Shown here: positions 8,652 to 16,975 of the stretch, one piece after another
Layout: the number at the start of each line of letters is the position of its first letter
Position numbering within the stretch: position 1 is the stretch's first letter
NCBI RefSeq assembly: GCF_003594875.1
Contig: NZ_QZEY01000002.1
Location: 558,001-622,000, forward strand
DNA: 64,000 bases
From: Bailinhaonella thermotolerans
Lineage (GTDB): Bacteria > Actinomycetota > Actinomycetes > Streptosporangiales > Streptosporangiaceae
Direction of reading: 5' to 3'
Program-made: the position numbers and the translations under genes
The notes under the pieces: model-generated
Told to the model about the DNA's origin: nothing
Seen by the model: only the letters and a program-made list of their open reading frames with translations
Databases searched by the model: none

Positions 8652-11600
8652 CTACTCAACTTCGGCGGGTGACACGAGCAGGAGTTCGGCCAGCTCGGAC
8701 CGGTCGTGCACGCCGAGCCGCTCGTAGATCGCGACCAGGTGGTTGCCGACCGTCCGGGCCGAGAGCACGAGCCGGTCGGCGATCTCGCGGTTGCTCAGCC
8801 CCGAGGCGGCGAGCTGCGCGATCTCCCGCTGGCGGGCGGTCAGGTTTGGCGCGGCCAGGTCCCGCAGGGCCGGGGTGCGCGCGTCCTCGCAGCGGCGCAC
8901 CAGCGCCCACGCCCGTGTCCCCGCGGCCTGGGCGAGCCGTCCCCGGCCTGCGTCGCGATGGACGACGGCGGCCTGCGCGGCGGCCTCGGCGGCGAAGAGC
9001 GTCATCCCGCCCGCCGCGAAGGCGTCGGCCGCCGCGAGCAGCCCCGGCGCGTCCGCCGCGAGCGCCGCGCGGGCGTGGGCGAGGCAGAGCCGCACCCGCC
9101 GCCCGTCGTGGATCTCGGCCAGCTCCTCCAGCCGCGCCACCACGGCGGGGGTGACCCGGCCGAGCCGTACGACGTCGTGGAGGGCGGTGTACTCGAACCC
9201 GGGCAGCCCGTCCCCCCGGCACTCCTCCGCGACCTCCCGCGCCAGGTCCGCCGCGCGCCCCGCGTCGCCGTACGCCGCGGTGATCCACACGCGCGTCAGC
9301 CGTACCCAGCGGGTGAAGCCGGTCCAGGTGGCGCGGTTGCGGTGCACCGCCTCGTCCAGCGCCGCCCGCGCCGCGGGCCCGTCGCCGCGCAGGGCCAGCG
9401 CCAGGGCGTACGCCCCCATGCACCCGCCCACGGTCAGCGCGGTCCGGTGGTGGGCGGCCGAGTGCAGCACGCGGAGCGCGGTCGCGAGCCGCCCGCGCAG
9501 GATCGCCAGGTGCCCCTTGGCCAGCGCCAGGCTCCCCTCGCCCCGCGACCAGCCGCGCTGCCCGGCCGCCGCGGACTCCATCGAGGCGATCGCGGCCTCC
9601 ATCACCGAAAGGTCCCCGGCGAACATCCCGCACATCGCCCAGGTCGAGTGCAGCGGCGACACGACGACGGGAGCGGCCTCCCGCCAGCGGGCCGCGTCCC
9701 CCAGCGCCTCGGCCACCCGCTCCCCCGCCTCCCGGGTCCGCCCGGCGTAGCACAGCGCGAGCGCGTACGCGCTGGTCATCTGGGCCCGCACCCCGGGGTC
9801 CCGGGGCGGGTCGGCCAGCAGCTCCGCACCCAGGCGCAGCGCCGTGCCCGGCCGCGCCGCCGAGGCCGCGAGGCCCAGCCGCCGCACCGCCACCTCCCGC
9901 CGCGCCTCGGCGTCCGCGACCTCCCGCTCGGCCCGGTCCAGCGACTCCATCGCCTGGTCGTACCGGTCCATCCCCCAGGCCAGGTTGTTCGCCCGCGCCA
10001 GCGCCAGGTCCAGCCGGACCCGCGCGAGCTCCCCCTCCCCGCCCGCGCCGCGCGCGGCCCGGAGCGCCCGCTCCTCCAGCCCGCCGTCCTCCCCCGAGCC
10101 GGTCTCCTCCCCCGAGCCCGTCCGCCCCTCTCCGCCGGGCCGCCTTCCCGCGCCCGGCCGCTCCCCGGTTCCCGGCCGCTCCCCGGTTCCCGCGCCGCGC
10201 CCGGGGCCGTGCCGTACGGCTCCCGCCCCCGCGGGGCCCGGCTCCCCGCCGCGCCCGGTAAGGCCCGGTACGGCTGCCGCCCCGGCCTCCTCCGCGCCGT
10301 GTCCCCGGCTCTCCGCCGCGCCGCCGGGACGCGCCCCCGCGCCGGTTCCGCCCGCCCCGGCGGCCTCCGCCCCGGCCGCGCCGGAGGCGTCGGAGGCGTC
10401 GTCCCCCGGGTCGCGCTCCCCCGGTCCCCGTACGGCGGCGCCCTCGGCGTCCCCCGCCCCCAGGAGGGTGCGGGCCTCGTCGGGGAGCTGGGCGTTGTCG
10501 AGGACGGTGGCGAGCAGGGCGGTGGCCTCGGGACCCCCGCCGGAGTCCACCGCCGCGCGGCCGAGGCGGATCGCGAGCGGGTAGTCGTGGGCCGCCCAGG
10601 CGAGACGGCAGGCGGTCAGGAGGGGCGCGGGGGCCGAGGGGAGGCCGCTCTCCAGCCGCCACACGACCAGGCGGAGGGCGTCGTCGCGGCGGCGGGCGCC
10701 GGTGGCCTGGAGCGCGGCGGCGAGGGCGGCGTACCGGCGGCGTCGCCGCAGGCCGGCGCAGCGGGACCGGGCGATCTCGCCGTACAGCGGATGGCCCAGG
10801 CAGACGAGCTCGCGGTGACCGTCGCGGACGACGCGGATCAGGCCGCGGTGCTCGGCCTGCTCGACGGCGGCGGGCGGGCAGAGGGCGGTGAGCTCGGCCA
10901 GGCCCAGGGGCTCGGCGAGCGCGGTGTACTCCAGGACGGCGGCCTCCTCCGGGGGCACGCCGCCGACGCGGTCCTCGACCAGCTCGACGAGCCGGGGGGT
11001 GAGGGGCGGGTCGCGGGTCAGCCGCCACATCCCGTCCTCGTCGCCGAGGGTGCCCGCGTCGAGGGCGGCGGTGACGATCTCGTGGAGGAGCAGGGCGTTG
11101 CCCTCGGTGGCCCGCCACAGCCGGTGCGCGGTGGCGTCGTCCACGAGCCCGCCGAGCGCGGCGGTCAGCACGGCCACGGTGTCCTCGCGGGTGAGCGGGC
11201 CCAGCTCGGACCGGACGAGCGGCCCGTCCTTCCACAGCCCCCGCACGCCCGGCGGCGCGGGCTCCCCCGTGCGCAGCGTGGCCACCGCGCGCGCCCGGCC
11301 CGGGTCCAGCAGGTAGCCGACGGCGGCGGCGGACCCGGCGTCGAGCAGGTGGGCGTCGTCGATCGCGAGCAGCAGGCGGCGGCCCCCGGAGCGGGAGGCG
11401 ACGGCCTCGGCGGCCCAGCGCAGCGGGTTGGCCAGCCCGCGCGGCGTCCCGGCGGGCAGCAGGTGGGCGAGCGCGCCGTACGGGATCTCGCGGGTCGCGG
11501 CGGTGGCGCGGATGTGCGCGACGTACCAGCCGGAGGGGGCGAAGGTGGCCACCAGTTCGGCGGCGAGGCGGCTCTTGCCCACCCCCGCGGGGCCGGCGAC

Positions 11601-11687
11601 CAGCACGCCGCGGGTCGCCGGGTCGTGCGCCAGGCGGGCGAGACGCTCGACCTCGCGCCGCCGTCCCGCGAACGGCCACCGTGCCAT
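8652..11687 (-). CDS. LAL-type LuxR transcriptional regulator with AAA ATPase domain
   Basis: A 1011-residue large ATP-binding LuxR regulator. Walker A is G-P-A-G-V-G-K-S at residues 32-39, Walker B is L-L-L-A-I-D-D-A-H at about 115, a helical middle region follows, and a LuxR helix-turn-helix sits at the extreme C-terminus (L-T-A-R-Q-R-E-I-A-Q-L then S-N-R-E-I-A-D-R-L). Residues of roughly 420-555 form a Gly/Glu/Arg/Ala-rich low-complexity insert that breaks the helical region and contains the 6-residue repeat GTGERP. Start at 11687 is chosen because GGGGAGG lies just upstream. It is divergent from the DUF4145-YbaK/EACC1/caspase set with only 49 bp between, so it may control that set. Confidence 0.88.
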   Translation of the reverse strand: MARWPFAGRRREVERLARLAHDPATRGVLVAGPAGVGKSRLAAELVATFAPSGWYVAHIRATAATREIPYGALAHLLPAGTPRGLANPLRWAAEAVASRSGGRRLLLAIDDAHLLDAGSAAAVGYLLDPGRARAVATLRTGEPAPPGVRGLWKDGPLVRSELGPLTREDTVAVLTAALGGLVDDATAHRLWRATEGNALLLHEIVTAALDAGTLGDEDGMWRLTRDPPLTPRLVELVEDRVGGVPPEEAAVLEYTALAEPLGLAELTALCPPAAVEQAEHRGLIRVVRDGHRELVCLGHPLYGEIARSRCAGLRRRRRYAALAAALQATGARRRDDALRLVVWRLESGLPSAPAPLLTACRLAWAAHDYPLAIRLGRAAVDSGGGPEATALLATVLDNAQLPDEARTLLGAGDAEGAAVRGPGERDPGDDASDASGAAGAEAAGAGGTGAGARPGGAAESRGHGAEEAGAAAVPGLTGRGGEPGPAGAGAVRHGPGRGAGTGERPGTGERPGAGRRPGGEGRTGSGEETGSGEDGGLEERALRAARGAGGEGELARVRLDLALARANNLAWGMDRYDQAMESLDRAEREVADAEARREVAVRRLGLAASAARPGTALRLGAELLADPPRDPGVRAQMTSAYALALCYAGRTREAGERVAEALGDAARWREAAPVVVSPLHSTWAMCGMFAGDLSVMEAAIASMESAAAGQRGWSRGEGSLALAKGHLAILRGRLATALRVLHSAAHHRTALTVGGCMGAYALALALRGDGPAARAALDEAVHRNRATWTGFTRWVRLTRVWITAAYGDAGRAADLAREVAEECRGDGLPGFEYTALHDVVRLGRVTPAVVARLEELAEIHDGRRVRLCLAHARAALAADAPGLLAAADAFAAGGMTLFAAEAAAQAAVVHRDAGRGRLAQAAGTRAWALVRRCEDARTPALRDLAAPNLTARQREIAQLAASGLSNREIADRLVLSARTVGNHLVAIYERLGVHDRSELAELLLVSPAEVE
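10153..10188. repeat. 18-bp tandem repeat inside the LuxR gene insert
   Basis: CCCGGCCGCTCCCCGGTT occurs twice in tandem at 10153-10170 and 10171-10188. On the minus strand it codes for the GTGERP repeat in the low-complexity insert of the LuxR regulator. The unit is a multiple of three, so copy changes would keep the frame. Confidence 0.8.
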
Positions 11688-11701
11688 CGGCGCCTCCCCG
11701 C

Positions 11702-11737
11702 TTGTCGGGCGAAATCGCACCGATTATCGTCCCGGTG
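11702..11737 (+). promoter_or_regulatory. Probable leaderless sigma-70-type promoter
   Basis: TTGTCG at 11702-11707 and TATCGT at 11725-11730 are separated by 17 bp, matching the -35/-10 spacing of vegetative actinomycete promoters. The GTG proposed as the start of the DUF4145-YbaK gene begins seven bases after the -10 (11737), exactly where transcription should begin, so the mRNA would be leaderless. No ribosome binding site precedes this GTG, in agreement. The divergent LuxR gene starts at 11687. Confidence 0.6.
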
Positions 11738-12897
11738 TGGAACGGTGGGGCGAACGATTCGCCGTGGAGTGCCCGCGTTGTGAGCGTAATACCGTAGCGC
11801 GCGCCGCGGACGGCCCGCACCGTGATTTCCTCCCGCCGGAACTCTCGCCGTATTCCGTGGCGGCCTGCCAGGGCTGCGGCCAGATCCTGCTGCTGCGGAT
11901 CGGCGGCGTTCCCGGGCGCGCGGAGGGGCCCGGGAGAGCGGAGGGGCCCGAGGGGTCCGAGGGGGGTTCCGCCGAGGTGCTGTGGCCCGACCCCGGGGGC
12001 GCCACGCCCCCGGAGATCCCCGCCAGGCTCCGCCGTGAGCTGCGGGAGGCGCGCACCTGCCTGCGGGCCGGGGCGTACGCCCCGGCGGTGGTGATGGTGC
12101 GCCGCCTGATGGAGGGCGTGTGCCACGACCAGGGCGTCTCCGGCCGGGGACTGCACGCCTCCCTCGCCGAGCTGCGCCGCCGGGGCCTGATCGAGGGGCG
12201 GCTGCTGGCCTGGGCGCAGGGCCTGCGCATCGTCGGCAACGAGGGGGCGCACATCGCCGCCCCGCCGGTGACCCGGGCGGACGCCGAGGACGCCATCGCC
12301 CTCGCCGAGGCGCTGCTGGGTTATCTCTACGTTTTCTCCGCGCGATATCAGGAGTTCCGGCGGAGGCGCGGCGGAGAGCTCGCCCGCTTCGACATTCTCG
12401 ATGATCCGGTACGGCGGGGCGCCCGCGCCAGGGAAACGCCGGCGATGCGAATCCTGCGGCGTTCCCGCGCGACGTTCAGAACGCATTCCTATTCCCACGA
12501 TCCGTCCCGGCCGAAATCCCGGAAGGCGATCGCCGAGGAGCTCGGCGTCCCGCCGGAGAGGATGCTCAAGGCCGTGATCGTCTACGTGGACGGGAACGTC
12601 GCGGTGGCCGTCGTGCCGGTGGCCAGCGAGGTGGACGTGGACGCCCTCGCCCGCGCCCTCGGCGGCCGCCGCGCCCGCGTGGCCGGGCTGTCGGACCTGC
12701 GCCTGCTGGGCCAGGACGCCGTCAGCCCGCTCGGCCTGCCGCTGCGCGTGCCCACGGTCGTGGACGCCGCGGGCCCGCCCGGGGCCACGGTGTACGTCGC
12801 CAGCGGCCGCTCCGGCCTGGAGCTGGAGGTCTCCTGGTCCGACCTGGTACGGCTGACGCGCGCCGTCGCCGCCCCCATCGCCCGAGCACCGAGCTGA
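11737..12897 (+). CDS. Zinc-ribbon/DUF4145 protein fused to a YbaK-type aminoacyl-tRNA deacylase domain
   Basis: A 386-residue protein read in one uninterrupted frame. Residues 12-47 hold C-P-R-C and C-Q-G-C pairs, a likely zinc ribbon. Residues ~95-208 look like DUF4145 (helical, with G-N-E-G-A-H near 168-172). From about residue 237 the sequence matches YbaK/ProX-type trans-editing domains: S-H-D-P, then E-E-L-G-V-P-P-E-R-M-L-K with the expected catalytic Lys at 278, and V-P-V at ~294. The usual Gly-Gly before I-S-P-L-G is replaced (Q-D-A-V-S-P-L-G). YbaK domains hydrolyse mischarged tRNA; DUF4145 recurs in restriction and other defence loci. The gene ends 14 bp before the EACC1 gene. A separate internal start at the ATG of residue 237 cannot be excluded. 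Confidence 0.72.
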   Translation: MERWGERFAVECPRCERNTVARAADGPHRDFLPPELSPYSVAACQGCGQILLLRIGGVPGRAEGPGRAEGPEGSEGGSAEVLWPDPGGATPPEIPARLRRELREARTCLRAGAYAPAVVMVRRLMEGVCHDQGVSGRGLHASLAELRRRGLIEGRLLAWAQGLRIVGNEGAHIAAPPVTRADAEDAIALAEALLGYLYVFSARYQEFRRRRGGELARFDILDDPVRRGARARETPAMRILRRSRATFRTHSYSHDPSRPKSRKAIAEELGVPPERMLKAVIVYVDGNVAVAVVPVASEVDVDALARALGGRRARVAGLSDLRLLGQDAVSPLGLPLRVPTVVDAAGPPGATVYVASGRSGLELEVSWSDLVRLTRAVAAPIARAPS

Positions 12898-12911
12898 CCG
12901 GAGGTACGCGC

Positions 12912-13286
12912 ATGCGGGTCACGATCGGCGTCCACGCCGGCGAGGACGGCCGGGGCGCCGGGGACGCCGCCTGGGAGGAGCTGGTCTCCCTCGGCGACTG
13001 GCTGCGCGACGAGCCGGAGCTGCGCGGCCGGGTGGACCTGGCGCACGTCCCGCCCCCGCCGGACCGGATGGGCGCCGGGCCGCACGCGCTGGCCGTGGTG
13101 CTGGAGGACGAGCGGCAGCGGGCTGGGCTGGCGCGGTCGCTGGAGATCTGGCTGCGGCAGCGCGGGCCGGACGTGAAGATCATGGTGCGGGTCGGCGATC
13201 GGGTGGCCGAGATCGCCGGGCACGGGGACGTGGACGTGGCCGCCCTCCTGCGGGAGGCGCTGCGGGCCGCGGGAGAGCGAAGGTAG
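12912..13286 (+). CDS. EACC1-type effector-associated protein
   Basis: A 124-residue protein that looks like the effector-associated constant component 1 (EACC1) family. It has an N-terminal beta-strand, G-D-W-L-R-x-x-x-x-L-R-G-R-V, then M-G-A-G-P-H-A-L-A-V-V-L-E, and S-L-E-I-W-L-R-Q-R near residues 77-85. EACC1 is a small constant partner found beside diverse effectors, often caspase-like peptidases, in actinobacterial conflict systems. Its biochemical role is not established. GGAGG lies eight bases before the ATG, and only two bases separate its stop from the caspase start, so translation is probably coupled. Confidence 0.75.
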   Translation: MRVTIGVHAGEDGRGAGDAAWEELVSLGDWLRDEPELRGRVDLAHVPPPPDRMGAGPHALAVVLEDERQRAGLARSLEIWLRQRGPDVKIMVRVGDRVAEIAGHGDVDVAALLREALRAAGERR

Positions 13287-13288
13287 CC

Positions 13289-14845
13289 GTGCGCATGTTC
13301 GATCCGCGCGCCTCCCGCGCGGTGCTCATCGGGACCAGCCGGTACACCGGGGACCCCGGGCTGCACGCGCTGCCCGCCGTGCGCAACGGCCTGGCGGCGC
13401 TGGAGGCGATCCTGCTCGACACGGAGCTGTGCGGGCTGCCCCGCGACCGCTGCGTGGTGATCACCGACCCGTCCGACCCGCGCGAGATCGGGCTGGCGCT
13501 GCACGAGGCCGGGGCGGCGGCGGAGGACCTGCTGCTGGTGTACTACGCCGGGCACGGGCTGCTCGACCACCGGGGAGACCTGTACCTGGGGCTGACCGGG
13601 ACGAGCGCCCGTCCCGCGGTCCTGCCGTACACCGCGGTGCCGTACGGGCTGGTGCGGGAGTCGGTCCGGGCGAGCCGGGCGGCGGCGCGGGTGGTGGTCC
13701 TGGACTGCTGCTTCAGCGGGCGGGCGATCGAGGCCGCGGCGGGGCCGGAGGCGGTGGTCGCGGGGCAGGTGGAGATCGAGGGGGCGTACACCCTGACGTC
13801 GAGCTCCCGCACGTCCACGTCGGTGGCGCGGGAGGGCTCGCCGTACACCGCCTTCACCGGCGAGCTGGTGCGGGTGCTGGGCGAGGGGGTGCCGGGCGGG
13901 CCGGAGCTGCTGACGCTGGACGTGGTCTACGAGGAGCTGCGGCGGGGGCTGGCGCGCGCCGGGCTGCCCGAGCCGCACGCGGGCTCGGTGCGCTCGGCCC
14001 ACCGCCTGGCGATCGCGCGCAACGCGGCGGTCGCGCGGCCGGAGGAGGAGCCGGAGCCGGCCGCGGACGGGCGGCGGGGGTACGTCCCGGCGCTGGCGCT
14101 GCTGGCGGTGGCGGCGGCCCTGGCGGCCGCGGTCGTGATCACGCTGCTGCGCCCCGGCGGCCCGTCGCCCGCCGGTTGGGAGGCGGGCGGCGCCCCGCCC
14201 GGGGCGTCCCCGGGGCGGGCCCTCCCCTCGGTCCCGGCCGGCGCGGAGCCCGCCGGGACGGCCGGATCGGAGCCGGGCACGGCGCCCGGCACGGCGGGCG
14301 CGGGCAGCCCGGGGCCGCGCGGCGACCCGGCGGGCGCGTCGGCCTCGCCGGGGAGCGCCCCCTCCCCCCAGGGGAACCGCCCGACGGGAGCGCTCGCCGC
14401 GCAGCGGGTCCAGGTCCCCGACATCCGCGGGCAGCGGCTCCAGCCCGCGCGCAACCTGCTCGCCCGGATGAGCCTGGCCGAGGGCGAGCGCACCGAGGAG
14501 TCGTCGCGGAAGCCGCACGGGGTGGTGCTGCGGACCACGCCCCCGGCCGGGACGCGCGTGGAGCCGGGCACCCCGGTGGACCTGGTGCTGTCCCGGCACT
14601 ACGACGACGTGCGGGACCTGCGCTGCCACACGGTGGAAGAGGTCAGGGCGTACGCCGCCTACCACGGCTTCGAGGCGGACCTGCGGGGCCTCGACACCGG
14701 CAACGAGCAGACCGACGTGGCCGGGAGCCAGGACCCGCCCGCCGGTCAGCGGCTCCACTCCGGCGAGACCCTGACGGTGACCTTCGAGCCCAGCCGGCAG
14801 GTGACCTGCCAGGGGCCGCGAGAGGCCCCGGCGGGGGAGGGCTGA
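13289..14845 (+). CDS. EACC1-associated caspase-like peptidase with transmembrane helix and PASTA repeats
   Basis: A 518-residue protein. The N-terminal caspase/metacaspase domain (residues 1-245) has the catalytic His in Y-Y-A-G-H-G (His89) and Cys in D-C-C-F-S-G (Cys141). A single membrane helix lies at 266-287, then about 85 residues of Pro/Gly/Ala linker, a clear PASTA domain at 374-436 (V-P-D-I-R-G ... P-P-A-G-T-R-V) and a second divergent PASTA-like repeat at ~442-505. This layout puts the protease in the cytoplasm and the PASTA repeats outside, where such domains bind peptidoglycan or beta-lactam-like ligands. GTG start at 13289, coupled to the EACC1 gene. The peptidase is probably a cell-suicide effector; its targets are unknown. 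Confidence 0.85.
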   Translation: MRMFDPRASRAVLIGTSRYTGDPGLHALPAVRNGLAALEAILLDTELCGLPRDRCVVITDPSDPREIGLALHEAGAAAEDLLLVYYAGHGLLDHRGDLYLGLTGTSARPAVLPYTAVPYGLVRESVRASRAAARVVVLDCCFSGRAIEAAAGPEAVVAGQVEIEGAYTLTSSSRTSTSVAREGSPYTAFTGELVRVLGEGVPGGPELLTLDVVYEELRRGLARAGLPEPHAGSVRSAHRLAIARNAAVARPEEEPEPAADGRRGYVPALALLAVAAALAAAVVITLLRPGGPSPAGWEAGGAPPGASPGRALPSVPAGAEPAGTAGSEPGTAPGTAGAGSPGPRGDPAGASASPGSAPSPQGNRPTGALAAQRVQVPDIRGQRLQPARNLLARMSLAEGERTEESSRKPHGVVLRTTPPAGTRVEPGTPVDLVLSRHYDDVRDLRCHTVEEVRAYAAYHGFEADLRGLDTGNEQTDVAGSQDPPAGQRLHSGETLTVTFEPSRQVTCQGPREAPAGEG

Positions 14846-14855
14846 CCGGCTGACC

Positions 14856-14875
14856 GGGCGCGGCCGCCCGCGCCC
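14856..14875. terminator. Short GC hairpin between convergent genes
   Basis: GGGCGCG at 14856-14862 pairs with CGCGCCC at 14869-14875 around a 6-base loop. It lies between the ends of the convergent caspase and GntR genes, so it may serve both. Stem length is modest. Confidence 0.4.
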
Positions 14876-14877
14876 GC

Positions 14878-15570
14878 TCACTCCTCGGGCGTGTACGCCT
14901 CGCGGAGCAGGCTCTCCGCGTGGTCCAGGTAGTCCGCGAGCCGGCGCTCGGCCTCGGCGACCTCCCCCGCCTCGATCAGGTCCAGCAGCTCCTGGTTGCG
15001 CGCCACGAACGGCTCGTGGAAGGCGCGCGGGTTCTCCATGACGTGGAACACCAGCCGCAGCTCGGCGAAGAGCTGCCGCATCACATCGTCCAGCCGGGGG
15101 CTGTCGTGCATGGCCGTGAGCGCCTGGTGGAACCGGATGTTGGCGGTGCCCACCTCGCGCCAGTCCCCCGCCGCCGCCGCGCGCCGGCCGTCCTCGATGG
15201 CCGCCCGCAGCGCCGCCACCGCGCCGGGCGGGGCCGCGGCGGCCCGCCGTACGGCCGCGCCCTCCACGACGCGGCGGACGCGGTAGACGTCGGCCACGTC
15301 GGCGGCGGTGAGCTTGCGCACGAAGACGCCGCGGTTGAGCTCGTGGACGAGCAGACGCTCGTGGGAGAGCAGCCGGAACGCCTCGCGCAGCGTGTTGCGG
15401 GACACGTTGAGCGCCTTGGCGATGGGCACCTCGTCCAGGCGGTCGCCCGGCTCGAACAGCCCGGCGGTGATCCGGGCGCGCAGGAGGTCGGCGACCTGCT
15501 CGGTGATGCTGGTGCGGCCGAGGAGGGAGCGGTCCTGGCGGAGTTGTGCGACGCCGTTCTCCGGGTCCAT
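14878..15570 (-). CDS. GntR-family regulator, FCD (FadR C-terminal) type
   Basis: A 230-residue regulator. The N-terminal winged helix shows L-R-A-R-I-T-x-G-L-F-x-P-G-D-R-L-D-E and V-S-R-N-T-L-R-E-A-F-R, the standard GntR pattern. The C-terminal half is the all-helical FCD domain with conserved R and H positions (F-H-Q-A-L-T, R-L-A-D-Y-L-D-H-A) that bind a metal and a carboxylate ligand. It is divergent from an MHS-type transporter 91 bp away and probably represses it in response to the transported acid. ATG at 15570 is preceded by GGAAGAA; a TTG at 15588 is a weaker alternative. Confidence 0.88.
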   Translation of the reverse strand: MDPENGVAQLRQDRSLLGRTSITEQVADLLRARITAGLFEPGDRLDEVPIAKALNVSRNTLREAFRLLSHERLLVHELNRGVFVRKLTAADVADVYRVRRVVEGAAVRRAAAAPPGAVAALRAAIEDGRRAAAAGDWREVGTANIRFHQALTAMHDSPRLDDVMRQLFAELRLVFHVMENPRAFHEPFVARNQELLDLIEAGEVAEAERRLADYLDHAESLLREAYTPEE

Positions 15571-15661
15571 GCTCGGATTCTTCCACAAAGGTCTTGTCGG
15601 ATTGTTGAACGATCCCTACCTTGAGGCAAAGGGGACCTCCATCGCAGAGGAGACCGGGGTC

Positions 15662-16975
15662 ATGGGCAACTCCCCCAACCAGGCGCGGCGGGTCATCGTC
15701 GCCAGCCTCATCGGCACGTCGCTGGAGTGGTACGACTTCTTCCTGTACGGCACCGCGGCGGCCCTGGTGTTCAACAAGCTCTTCTTCCCGACGTTCGAGC
15801 CGCTCACCGGGACCCTGCTGGCGTTCACGACATACGCCGTGGGGTTCGTGGCGCGGCCCCTCGGCGGCATCGTGTTCGGGCACTTCGGCGACCGGGTCGG
15901 GCGCAAGAGCGTCCTGGTCGTCACGCTCCTGCTCATGGGGATCGCCACGTTCCTCATCGGCCTGCTGCCCGGGTACGGCGCGATCGGCGTCGCCGCGCCC
16001 ATCCTGCTCGTGTCGCTGCGCTTCCTGCAGGGCCTCGGCCTCGGCGGCGAGTGGGGCGGCGCGGTGCTCATGTCGATCGAGCACGGCGACCGCGCCCGGC
16101 GCGGCCTCAACGCGAGCTGGCCCCAGGTCGGCGTGCCGATGGGCAACCTGCTCGCGGCGGCCGTGCTCGGCCTGATGTCGGCGGTGCTCCCCGAGGACGC
16201 CTTCCTGTCGTACGGCTGGCGCATCCCGTTCCTGCTCTCGGGCGTGCTGGTCCTCGTCGGGCTGTGGATCCGGCTCAGGGTCGAGGAGTCGCCGCTGTTC
16301 GCGGAGGTCGCGGCCGGGGAGAGGAAGGCGCGCATGCCGCTCGTGGACGTCGTCAGGGCCCACCCGCGCTCGCTCTTCTCGGCGATCGCCGCCCGCGTCG
16401 GGGTGGACGTGGCGTTCTACACCTTCACCCTGTTCATCCTGACGTACGTCACCGACACGGTCGGGCTGAGCCGGAGCGTGGGGCTCAACGCGGTGCTGAT
16501 CGGCTCGGCGCTCCAGCTCGTGCTGATCCCGCTGTTCGGGGCGCTGTCGGACCGGTACGGCCGCCGGCCCGTCTACCTCGCCGGGGTCGTGGGCGCGGGG
16601 GTCTGGGTGTTCGCGTTCTTCCCGCTGCTGGACACCGGGTCGTACCCGGTGATCGTGCTGGCCGCCGTGGTCGCGCTGGTCACGCACGCGGCGATGTACG
16701 GCCCGCAGGCGGCGTTCATCGCCGAGCTGTTCAGCACGCGCCTGCGCTACAGCGGCGCGTCGATGGGCTACCAGCTCGCCGGGGTGCTCGGCGGGGCGCT
16801 GGCCCCGATCATCGCGCTCCGGCTCCTCGACGTGTTCGGGACGACGACCGCGATCTCGCTGTACGTGGTGGCGGCGCTCGCGATCACCGCCGCCGGGCTG
16901 GCGATCGCGCCCGAGACGCGCGACGTGGACCTCGCCGAGGGGCCCGGCGAGCGCCCGGCCGCCCCGGTGACCTGA
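15662..16975 (+). CDS. MFS transporter, metabolite:H+ symporter (MHS) type
   Basis: A 437-residue permease with about 12 membrane helices. The N-terminus has S-L-E-W-Y-D-F-F-L-Y, characteristic of the MHS (KgtP/ProP/ShiA-like) branch. The loop 2-3 motif G-H-F-G-D-R-V-G-R-K is intact, as is L-Q-G-L-G-L-G-G-E-W-G-G in helix 4-5. These carriers import carboxylates such as alpha-ketoglutarate, citrate, shikimate or betaine with protons. The substrate is not resolved by sequence, but the adjacent divergent FCD-type GntR regulator supports an organic acid. GAGGAG lies just before the ATG. Confidence 0.88.
   Translation: MGNSPNQARRVIVASLIGTSLEWYDFFLYGTAAALVFNKLFFPTFEPLTGTLLAFTTYAVGFVARPLGGIVFGHFGDRVGRKSVLVVTLLLMGIATFLIGLLPGYGAIGVAAPILLVSLRFLQGLGLGGEWGGAVLMSIEHGDRARRGLNASWPQVGVPMGNLLAAAVLGLMSAVLPEDAFLSYGWRIPFLLSGVLVLVGLWIRLRVEESPLFAEVAAGERKARMPLVDVVRAHPRSLFSAIAARVGVDVAFYTFTLFILTYVTDTVGLSRSVGLNAVLIGSALQLVLIPLFGALSDRYGRRPVYLAGVVGAGVWVFAFFPLLDTGSYPVIVLAAVVALVTHAAMYGPQAAFIAELFSTRLRYSGASMGYQLAGVLGGALAPIIALRLLDVFGTTTAISLYVVAALAITAAGLAIAPETRDVDLAEGPGERPAAPVT

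Noticed and set aside
8706-11783. 1025-codon plus-strand open frame opposite the LuxR regulator
   Set aside because: Antisense to a gene with Walker and helix-turn-helix motifs; residue composition is typical of antisense reading.
12722-16687. 1321-codon minus-strand open frame spanning the EACC1, caspase, GntR and MFS genes
   Set aside because: It crosses several well-supported genes in the opposite strand or another frame and has no domain; it is a composition artefact.
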